Assembly (NCBI GenBank): GCA_035606355.1
Contig: DATNFO010000040.1
Location: 75,569 to 139,568, forward strand
Direction: 5' to 3'
DNA: 64,000 bases
Source of the DNA: Sulfopaludibacter sp035606355
GTDB lineage: Bacteria > Acidobacteriota > Terriglobia > Bryobacterales > Bryobacteraceae
The position numbers were made by a program, and so were the translations under genes. The notes beneath the pieces were generated by a model. The model did no database searches, was not told the origin of the DNA, and saw only the letters and a program-made list of their open reading frames with translations. This document shows positions 57,532 through 64,000 of this stretch, in pieces; position 1 is the stretch's first letter, and each line of letters begins with the position of its first letter.

Positions 57532-59137
57532 ACTGAGCGACGCTCCGCAGCAAATCCCGCTGGCGGCTGCCGATCGCCCGCCAATCGAATTGCCGCACGG
57601 CGACCCCGTGAGCCGCTTCGGCCATCGCGGCGCGGCGATCCGGATCGTTGATCAGCGTGGCTACTCCGGCGGCGAACGCTTCGGCGGTGTCCGCCACCCA
57701 GACACTGTGCCCGTGCAGCAGTCCCAGTCCGGCGCATCCGCTGGTGGTCGAGATCACGGCGCGCTTCATCGCCATCGCTTCCAGCACCTTCACGTTTGTG
57801 CCGGCGGAGACGGTGGTCGGCACAATCACCAGGTTGGCATCGTTGTATAAGGGCCTCACGTCGCGCACAAAGTCGAGCATCGTAATCCGCGGGTCCTGCG
57901 GTGGTTCCGGAGTGTCGGCGAAGGCGCGCCAGTAAACCAGCGGATCGGCGCCGCAGACAACTGTGATGGTCAGGGCAGGGAACTTGTCTCGCAAGATCGG
58001 CCACACCTGTTCGGTGAAGAAGCGGAATGCCGCGATGTTTGGAAAATGGCGGAAGCTTCCGATGAAGAGCAGCCGCTGACCGGCGGCTTCCGGCGCGGGT
58101 TGGAATCGCTCCAGGTCGACTCCGTTTTCGAGGACGGCCGCCTCGCCGCCCAGCATCTCCGCATCTTTCGGCGACATCACCACCACGCGGCGGAAACGGC
58201 GGATGGCACGGGTTTCGAAGCGCCGCCAGCGCCAGTAGTCCCACCACGCCGCGGCGGTGCGCTCGCGCCGCGCGATCTGCCCGAATAAGTCGAAGGTAAC
58301 ATCGTGCTCCACCAGAATGTCGCCGCCGTATTCGGCCAGTTGCGTATATTCCACCTGGAGAACTTGAAAGCCGAACGTGGAGCGCTCGGCGGCAATGGCC
58401 TCTCGCATCGCGGGAGAGCGGAATTCATGCACTTCAGGAGGCAGCAGGGAACTCCATCGGGGCTCGCGATAGCGGGGCTTCCCGACGAGCACGACGCGCG
58501 CACAAAACTCCAGCAGGGGAGCGAGCTCGGGTTCGACGCCGGAATCGGAGAACGCCAGAAGTTCGACGTCGAACTCCCGCGCGATTTCTCGCAGAAGATT
58601 GTAGATGCGTACCGCGCCTCCGTGCGAGAGCGGATACGGAAAATAGGGGGAGAGCACCGCGACGCGCGCGCGATCTGGCGAAGACGGCCGGCCATTCCAG
58701 GCGCGGCTACCTTCCGGAATGACGCTGCGGTCCTGGCGCAATGGCCACCAGCGGGGTCGCAGAAAGATGCGATCCAGCGGGACGCCGCGCCAGAAGAGGA
58801 ACGAAGCCAGGCCCGGCCGCAGGTGGTGGCGCTCGAGCCGCGAATTGTACGCCAGGATCTTGCGCGGAGCCAGCCGGTAAGCGGCGCGGCGCAGGCTTGC
58901 GTGCTGCGGACCCAGCATCACGGGAGCGAGGCCGATGCGATACTTGCGAAGCTCCCGGCGAAGCTGCGGCCAGTTTTCTTCGGTGGCGATGAAGTGGCGG
59001 CGGTCCGGTTCCAGCGCGCGAACCTCCGCGGCCATACGCTCGCACAGGGCGCGGTCGCCCGTGAAGAACGTGACCACGACGCCCTCGGGGTCCTTGCCCA
59101 GAAGCCGGAAGATCCACCGCTTCATGCGAGCCTTCAT
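57509..59137 (-). CDS. GT4-family glycosyltransferase
   Basis: 542 residues; MKARMKRW start with an alternative ATG 12 nt downstream. Two Rossmann-like halves; the C-terminal half has the GT-B features LLFIGSFRHFPN, a nucleotide-sugar region (VSAGTNVKVLEAMAMKRAVISTTSG), and ENGVDLERF. The N-terminal 150 residues are an extra domain with no family recognised. It transfers a sugar from a nucleotide donor to an unknown acceptor. A palindromic family A repeat lies immediately upstream. Confidence 0.85.
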   Translation of the reverse strand: MKARMKRWIFRLLGKDPEGVVVTFFTGDRALCERMAAEVRALEPDRRHFIATEENWPQLRRELRKYRIGLAPVMLGPQHASLRRAAYRLAPRKILAYNSRLERHHLRPGLASFLFWRGVPLDRIFLRPRWWPLRQDRSVIPEGSRAWNGRPSSPDRARVAVLSPYFPYPLSHGGAVRIYNLLREIAREFDVELLAFSDSGVEPELAPLLEFCARVVLVGKPRYREPRWSSLLPPEVHEFRSPAMREAIAAERSTFGFQVLQVEYTQLAEYGGDILVEHDVTFDLFGQIARRERTAAAWWDYWRWRRFETRAIRRFRRVVVMSPKDAEMLGGEAAVLENGVDLERFQPAPEAAGQRLLFIGSFRHFPNIAAFRFFTEQVWPILRDKFPALTITVVCGADPLVYWRAFADTPEPPQDPRITMLDFVRDVRPLYNDANLVIVPTTVSAGTNVKVLEAMAMKRAVISTTSGCAGLGLLHGHSVWVADTAEAFAAGVATLINDPDRRAAMAEAAHGVAVRQFDWRAIGSRQRDLLRSVAQSTSRLTN

Positions 59138-59159
59138 GCAAGCACCCGCGTTTCGATGC

Positions 59160-59375
59160 GCCTGTCCCCGGCACCGCTTACCGCTCCCTTGCTACCGGAG
59201 CCGCGACCGTGAGGGATTGTGAAAAAACACCGAATTGTTTCCGTAGCCCCGGCACCGTTTACCGCTCCCTTACGGTCACGGCTCCGTGAGTGCTTGATGC
59301 TACTAACGGAGCCGTGACCGTAAGGGAGCGGTAAAAGGTGCATCGAAAAACGAATGGATCGCGACGAGAACAACA
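59160..59375. repeat. Composite long-palindrome repeat (family A)
   Basis: Core arms 59252-59287 and 59306-59341 (36 nt, 1 mismatch) with an 18-nt spacer, continuing into the outer arm 59342-59370. A degenerate left-arm copy with a ...GAGGGATTGTGAAAAAA tail lies at about 59180-59226. It occupies the gap between two minus-strand genes. Confidence 0.92.
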
Positions 59376-59381
59376 GAGCCG

Positions 59382-60572
59382 TCATCGCTCGACCGCCTTC
59401 GTACACCACAGAACGGCGCACGCGGCCAGCGGAGTCAGCGCGGTGAAGACGGCGACCGGACCATACCCATGCACGTCGATCACCCTGCCGAATGCAGGCG
59501 AGATCACGGCCTGAATGGCGCCATACGATGCCACCAGCATCGAGATCGCAAAGGCGGCGCGCGCTCCGCCGAACGCGTCCAAAGGCAGCGTGTACATATT
59601 CACGCTGAATGCCGAAATCGAGAAAAAGCTGAACGCAATCGCGGCGGCGGACCATGCGGGTGTCGGCGTAACCGGCACCAGCGCGGTAGCGAGCGCGGCA
59701 ATCGCGGCGCCGAGGCACACGCGAAAACGCGCGCTCATGGGCTCGGCACCGCGTTCGATCAGCCGCAAAGAGAACCATCCGCCCACGGGCCCGCCGAGCA
59801 TCGCCACGGCCGGCGGAATCCACGCGTAAGCAGCCGCCTCCGCGAGCGATATCTTGTGAACATCCACGAGATACGAGACGGTCCAGTTCGTCCAGAGCGA
59901 GTAGCCGACCATCGCCAGACCGTTCGCCGCGACGAAAGCCCACAACCTCGGCTGTCGCAGCATTTCATTGGCGTCGCTGGCAGCCGTCGCGTGCTCCAGC
60001 GGCCGTTGAGGCGCGAGCCGCGATGCCCAGAGCCACACCGGAATCCAGATCAGCCCCAAAACGCCGGTGGCCGCGAAAGCGATCCGCCAGTTCCAGTTGG
60101 TGGCGATCCATGCCGCGATCGGAGGCGCCGCGATCGCGCCCACGCTGACGCCCGCCTGGTTCGCGGCGTTGCCCAGCGCCCGCTCGCTCGCGCGCAGGTA
60201 CTGATAAATCGCCTTGCCCGCTCCGGGAATGCCTCCGGCTTCGGCGGCGCCGAGCACCGTGCGGCAGCCCGCGAGTCCCGCGAGCCCGGTGGTAAACCCC
60301 GTCCCTATGCCCGCGCACGACCAAACGCCCACCACCAGGCTGATCGCACGATTTAACCCGATGCGGTCGATCAGCAGCCCCGCGAACGGCGCGGACAGCA
60401 TGTAGCTGACGGAAAACGCGGACAGAATCCAGCCGTACTCCTGGTTAGACAGATGGAATTCGCGCCGTAGCGTGGGGGCCAGCGTTGCCAGCGTCTGGCG
60501 GTCCAGATAATTGATAGCCGACGACAACACGAAGACTCCGATGACCAGCCAGCGCCGCTCATCGGAACTCAA
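59382..60572 (-). CDS. MFS transporter, ACS (anion:cation symporter)-like
   Basis: 396 residues with 12 hydrophobic segments. The first loop has INYLDRQTLATLAP, typical of the ACS family that includes hexuronate and glucarate transporters. GIPGAGKAIYQ and RTVLGAAEAGG lie in TM4/5, as in ExuT-like proteins. Uptake of uronates would fit the pectinase and KDG-type kinase elsewhere in the window, but the substrate is inferred. The start overlaps the TPR gene by 14 nt. Confidence 0.8.
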   Translation of the reverse strand: MSSDERRWLVIGVFVLSSAINYLDRQTLATLAPTLRREFHLSNQEYGWILSAFSVSYMLSAPFAGLLIDRIGLNRAISLVVGVWSCAGIGTGFTTGLAGLAGCRTVLGAAEAGGIPGAGKAIYQYLRASERALGNAANQAGVSVGAIAAPPIAAWIATNWNWRIAFAATGVLGLIWIPVWLWASRLAPQRPLEHATAASDANEMLRQPRLWAFVAANGLAMVGYSLWTNWTVSYLVDVHKISLAEAAAYAWIPPAVAMLGGPVGGWFSLRLIERGAEPMSARFRVCLGAAIAALATALVPVTPTPAWSAAAIAFSFFSISAFSVNMYTLPLDAFGGARAAFAISMLVASYGAIQAVISPAFGRVIDVHGYGPVAVFTALTPLAACAVLWCTKAVER

Positions 60573-62199
60573 TGGTCGCCACCTCTCCCGATTTCGCGAA
60601 GTACCCCACGCGCACGCGCCGCGCCTTCTGCGTTCCGCACGCGAGAGTGAGTTCGCCGGCGCCGGAGAGAGCGACCTTACCGGCGTCAGTTACCGTCACC
60701 TTGACGCTTTTACCGGCCGACGCGATCGTCAGGCGGGCCTGCTTGCCAAGGCATTCCACGCGCTGCAGCGTGCCCTCTACATATGAATCCGGCTGCGGAC
60801 CGTTCCACCATTGCATGGGCTTCTCGCTGCTCGAAGCCCCGCTGCTGTTCTTCGTTTCGAGGTCGTGAACGTGAGCCAGCGCCTGCTCTTTCAGCCGCGC
60901 GATCTCGCGTGCATTCTCTTCGGCCTCGCGGCGTTTCTGTTCCTCTTCGTAATCGAGCCGCTGCTGCTCGATGGCCATGCGCGCGGCGTGCATCTTCTGG
61001 CGTTCCGCCGGGTCGGTTGCAGCCTGCTCGCCGGAGGTCCATGCCTTCGCCGCATCGGCGTAATTGTGCGCCGCGATATAACTCTCCGCGAGTTCGCGCC
61101 AGTAACGCGGTTCGCGCGGATTGCGCTCCGCGGCCGCTTTCCAGTGCATGAGCTTCTTTGCGGGGTCGGTATCGCGCGCCGCCATCAGTGCGAACGGCTC
61201 GTCGAGCTTCGGGTTGATCCCCGCGGCTTTCAGGAGCGCTTCGCCGGCCTTGGCGTTGTCGGGCTCCAGCTTGGCGTATTCGATGTAGCAGCGCGCGCTC
61301 TTGCTCCCCGCCTGCATCGCAGCGGCGAACTCGGCGCGCGCATCGTCTTTTTTGCCGTCGCGCAGAGCGAGCAGGCCGAGGCCTTCGTGTGCCTCGGCGG
61401 GCTTGATGCCTTCGTTCAACAACCCGCGATACTCGGCCGCGGAATTGGCTGCCAGCAGATCCGCGCGTGCCAGCCGCACGTCCGAATTCGAGATCGAGCG
61501 CTCGGGAAAATCGCGCTCGGCCATCGGGCGGCTCGGCAGGCTGCCGGTTTCGAAATGCCCCGTGGCGAGATGCGCCTTCGCTTCCGTCTCGATCTGCGCT
61601 GCCGGTTTGCCGAAGGCGTTCCGGTAGGCGGCATCCTCATCCACGCCCTTGCGCAGGTTGTAAAGCAGCACGCGCAAACGCCCATAGTATTGCGGATCCA
61701 GAACCAGCATGTGCACGCGAGTCCAATCGAGATCGGGCTTCGCGGGCGGCGCTCCCACAATGATCTGGATGCCGTGAACGTCGTAGGTCGAGAAGAACTC
61801 CTGCAAACCGTGCTCGAAGTGCTCGGGCATGCGACCCGTATTCGCGTTCAGGAACAGCCGCGTCAACTCGCGGTAGACGTCCGGCGGAACGGGCTGCTTC
61901 TCTTCGAGCACGATGTTGTAGCGGTCGCGGCCTTCGCTGAGTGCGGACTGGGGCGCCGTCCACCCCTTCGACGATTTGAAAATCATGACGCGCACCGGCA
62001 TGGGCGTTTGCAGATCCTGCTCGCCCGCAACATCGCCGACCGCAGCGCGGAATTCTTCGAACCGCACCATGGCCGCGCGACCCACCGCGGGACCGCCATC
62101 CGTCAACACCTCGAACGGCCCCGAGGTGAAGCGCACCCAGCTATCGGCAAACAAGCCCGGAGCCAGGCACAAAAAGAGCAGCCAGCGCATGCCCACCAT
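60559..62199 (-). CDS. Secreted TPR-containing protein
   Basis: 546 residues; the ATG at 62199 or the one at 62190 begins a signal peptide (MRWLLFLCLAPGLFA). The N-terminal 210 residues resemble DUF1570-type peptidase-like regions (WVRFTSGPFEVLTDGG, RFEEFRAA, LTRLFLNANTGRMPEHFEHGLQEF) but with the HExxH-like motif not intact. TPR-like repeats occupy ~240-400, then a charged coiled coil (about 405-455) and a C-terminal beta domain. Possibly an envelope scaffold. Confidence 0.7.
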   Translation of the reverse strand: MVGMRWLLFLCLAPGLFADSWVRFTSGPFEVLTDGGPAVGRAAMVRFEEFRAAVGDVAGEQDLQTPMPVRVMIFKSSKGWTAPQSALSEGRDRYNIVLEEKQPVPPDVYRELTRLFLNANTGRMPEHFEHGLQEFFSTYDVHGIQIIVGAPPAKPDLDWTRVHMLVLDPQYYGRLRVLLYNLRKGVDEDAAYRNAFGKPAAQIETEAKAHLATGHFETGSLPSRPMAERDFPERSISNSDVRLARADLLAANSAAEYRGLLNEGIKPAEAHEGLGLLALRDGKKDDARAEFAAAMQAGSKSARCYIEYAKLEPDNAKAGEALLKAAGINPKLDEPFALMAARDTDPAKKLMHWKAAAERNPREPRYWRELAESYIAAHNYADAAKAWTSGEQAATDPAERQKMHAARMAIEQQRLDYEEEQKRREAEENAREIARLKEQALAHVHDLETKNSSGASSSEKPMQWWNGPQPDSYVEGTLQRVECLGKQARLTIASAGKSVKVTVTDAGKVALSGAGELTLACGTQKARRVRVGYFAKSGEVATIEFR

Positions 62200-62212
62200 T
62201 ATCGCAAGGCAG

Positions 62213-62298
62213 TAGCGACCGGTCTCCCGACCGGTCGCAGGCGCGCGGAGGGCGCCTAAGTCGCGTGCGACCGGTCAGGAGACCGGTCGCTACTACCA
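62213..62298. repeat. Three palindromes with TCCC/GGA/AGGA loops, overlapping the HIT gene end
   Basis: GCGACCGGTC stem with loop TCCC (62214-62237); AGGCGC-based stem with a GGA centre (about 62239-62257); GCGACCGGTC stem with loop AGGA (about 62269-62292). The third lies inside the HIT reading frame and encodes its C-terminal residues. Confidence 0.9.
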
Positions 62299-62771
62299 AA
62301 TGCCGCCCGCAGCCGTTCCCAAGTCACTTCCAACTCCTCCGGCAACACGCGCGATTCCCCCACCACGGTCATAAAATTCGTATCGCCCGTCCACCGCGGC
62401 AGCGCATGCAGATGCAAGTGTCCCGCGATTCCCGCTCCCGCGCTCTTCCCGAGATTCATCCCCAAGTTCAACCCGTCCGGCCGGTAAACCTCGCGCAGGT
62501 GGCGTTCGCAATCGCGCCCCAGCATGATCAACTCGACGAGCGCTTCATCCGGGAGCGCTTCCAGGGTGGCGGCGTGCTGGTACGGCACCACCATCAAGTG
62601 ACCGCTCGTGTAGGGAAACCGGTTCAAGATGACGAAATTGTGCCGGCGGCGATGGACCACCAACGTGGCGCGATCGTCCTGCGAAGCAGCCGCATCGCAG
62701 AAAACGCACTCCGGCTTATCGCCCGACGTGGTGATGTAGTGATATCGCCAGGGCGTCCAGAGATAATCCAT
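62256..62771 (-). CDS. HIT-family protein, Ap4A-hydrolase-like
   Basis: 171 residues. The WTPWRYHYI start, CxxC (CVFC) and histidine triad HLHLHALPRW fit HIT/Ap4A phosphorylase-like proteins. The ATG shares a base with the HU stop (TAATG). The last eleven residues (SSDRSPDRSHAT region) are encoded by the family B palindrome, so the original C-terminus has been replaced or extended. Confidence 0.88.
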   Translation of the reverse strand: MDYLWTPWRYHYITTSGDKPECVFCDAAASQDDRATLVVHRRRHNFVILNRFPYTSGHLMVVPYQHAATLEALPDEALVELIMLGRDCERHLREVYRPDGLNLGMNLGKSAGAGIAGHLHLHALPRWTGDTNFMTVVGESRVLPEELEVTWERLRAAFGSSDRSPDRSHAT

Positions 62772-63106
62772 TATTGCGTGGGAACGATATCGGTCTCGCC
62801 GCTGCCGTTCATCGCCGGAACGGGCGTGGCAGAGTTATTCACCACGTCCTTCAATTCCTTGCTCGGCTTGAAATAGGGAATCTTTTTGGCGGGCACTTCC
62901 ACGCGCGCGCCGGTTTTGGGGTTGCGCCCGATTCTCGGCTGCCGCTGTCGCGTGCGGAAACTGCCGAACCCGCGAATCTCGATTTTGTCGCCCGTGCGCA
63001 AGCTACGTACGATGCTGTCGAAAATCGCCTCCACGATCACCTCGGACTCTTTCCGGGTCATCTCTACCACGCGGGAGACTTCTTCAATCAGATCCGCCTT
63101 GGTCAT
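62771..63106 (-). CDS. HU/IHF-family DNA-binding protein
   Basis: 111 residues from the ATG at 63104-63106, behind a perfect AGGAGG. Standard HU/IHF body: MTKADLIEEVSRVVEM, IVEAIFDSI, GFGSFRTRQRQPRIGRNPKTG with the intercalating-arm Pro, and VPAKKIPYFKPSKELKD. A 20-residue acidic/Asn tail extends beyond the usual ~90. It lies downstream of rpsA, where ihfB is found in many proteobacteria. Confidence 0.93.
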   Translation of the reverse strand: MTKADLIEEVSRVVEMTRKESEVIVEAIFDSIVRSLRTGDKIEIRGFGSFRTRQRQPRIGRNPKTGARVEVPAKKIPYFKPSKELKDVVNNSATPVPAMNGSGETDIVPTQ

Positions 63107-63253
63107 GTTGACGCCTCCTTGTAAGCCCCAAAAGTTATGTTCGCTCAATAGATTACAGTCCGCAACAGTATCGCGTGTCGAGGCGTTATTTGCAACGGTC
63201 GACATAAGAAAATGCGCGGCGGCCAGCACCACCCAGCGCTGCCCAAAAACGGG

Positions 63254-64000
63254 TTAAGTCTTTTTTTCTTTTACGCTTACGACCTCTTCGATAGTTGATG
63301 TAGCGGCAATTGCCTGGCGTTGGTAATCTTCCAGGCGGGCTCGTTCCTCGTCTTCTGTGACAGCCTTGAGACTAAGGCCGATCTTCTTTTCAGACTCATT
63401 TAACTTAATGATTTTGAAGTCAAACTCCTGGCCGGCGGCAATGGGCAGCTCCTCCGACTTCCGTCCCGTATACCCTGGCACTTCCGAATAATGACACAGA
63501 CCTTCGACGCCTTCGGCCAATTCCACGAAAGCGCCGAAGCCGGCCAAGCGGCATACGCGGCCATGAACCATGTCTCCCACATGATGGGTTTGAAAATACC
63601 GTTCCCACGCATCCGGCTGCAACTGCTTGATTCCTAAGGAAAGGCGATGTGATTTGGCGTCGATGGCAAGGATCACCGCCTGCACCATCTGACCTTTCTT
63701 GAGCACTTCAGAGGGATGCTTGATGCGCTTAGTCCATGAAACGTCCGACACGTGAACCAATCCATCGATCCCTTCTTCAATTTCGACAAAGGCGCCGAAA
63801 TCCGTCATGTTGCGCACCCGGCCTTCGACGACAGATCCCACGCTATAACGGTCTTCAATGGTAGTCCAGGGATTCGGTTCGAGTTGCTTTAGTCCAAGCG
63901 AGATCCGCCGTTCTTTCGGATGCACATCCAGGACGACAGCCTCGACTTGATCACCCGGACTGACTACTTTACCTGGATGCTTCATCCGGCGCGACCAAGT
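63254..64000 (-). CDS. rpsA: Ribosomal protein S1, C-terminal part (start outside window)
   Basis: About 249 codons are open to the window edge. Three S1 RNA-binding repeats are visible: one ending KERRISLGLKQLEPNPW, a full repeat with GRVRNMTDFGAFVEIEEGIDGLVHVSDVSWTKRIKHP (residues split across the repeat) and one with GRVCRLAGFGAFVELAEGVEGLCHYSE, then a Lys/Glu tail. S1 binds mRNA on the 30S subunit. Confidence 0.93.
   Translation of the reverse strand, partial: TWSRRMKHPGKVVSPGDQVEAVVLDVHPKERRISLGLKQLEPNPWTTIEDRYSVGSVVEGRVRNMTDFGAFVEIEEGIDGLVHVSDVSWTKRIKHPSEVLKKGQMVQAVILAIDAKSHRLSLGIKQLQPDAWERYFQTHHVGDMVHGRVCRLAGFGAFVELAEGVEGLCHYSEVPGYTGRKSEELPIAAGQEFDFKIIKLNESEKKIGLSLKAVTEDEERARLEDYQRQAIAATSTIEEVVSVKEKKT

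Overview
The window is a GC-rich, densely coded bacterial chromosome segment that looks like Acidobacteriota, most probably a relative of Candidatus Solibacter / Bryobacterales. This is inferred from gene content: an 'acidobacterial duplicated orphan' ABC permease without an ATPase, Asp-box (VPS10/sortilin-like) secreted proteins, PEP-CTERM proteins, futalosine-route menaquinone genes, a CE15 esterase domain, and an outer membrane with LptD and an OprB-like porin. There is no rRNA, phage, insertion sequence or CRISPR array. One tRNA (Ala, CGC anticodon) is present.

Layout. 1-4711: tail of lptD, then an electron-transfer operon (tetraheme cytochrome, Tat-exported four-cluster ferredoxin, NrfD-like membrane subunit, DUF2339 membrane protein). 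5323-16108: secreted proteins (PEP-CTERM, Asp-box propeller, secreted hydrolase), a PfkB sugar kinase, a BON lipoprotein, a porin, and a serine hydrolase fused to a NamZ-type muramidase. 16260-22714: a giant GH106 rhamnosidase-CE15 esterase fusion behind a PLP dehydratase, and a DUF1015 protein. 23006-34740: a long minus-strand run containing ffh-rpsP-khpA-rimM-trmD, then a GH28 pectinase plus ADOP permease wedged in before rplS-rnhB, then membrane proteins. 34885-39906: a secreted protein with two Gly-Ser-Thr-Ala tandem-repeat blocks, HIT, tatA/tatC, a small coiled coil and a methyltransferase. 39987-46948: tRNA-Ala, VWA protein, mqnE-mqnP, PP2C phosphatase with two secreted proteins, double-GNAT protein. 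47022-57531: Crp regulator, a propeller-phosphoesterase fusion, a PEP-CTERM gene behind a promoter and long structured leader, malQ, a lone nuoB and a large PIG-L deacetylase. 57509-64000: GT4 glycosyltransferase, MFS transporter, TPR protein, HIT, HU and the 3' part of rpsA.

Functional theme. Housekeeping genes (SRP, ribosome maturation, Tat export, quinone synthesis) are interleaved with genes for scavenging plant and bacterial wall polymers: GH106-CE15, GH28, a 2-keto-3-deoxysugar-type kinase, an ACS-family transporter and the NamZ fusion. They are scattered rather than arranged as one polysaccharide locus.

The most unusual signal is intergenic. At least nine gaps carry compact palindromes with unrelated stem sequences, nearly all closing on a GGA (or, on the other strand, TCC) loop. 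Several sit exactly at stop codons; in two genes the flank of the palindrome supplies the stop codon, and in a third gene the palindrome is translated as the protein's C-terminus. A second family, a palindrome with 36-nt arms and a constant 18-nt spacer, occurs complete at three loci.
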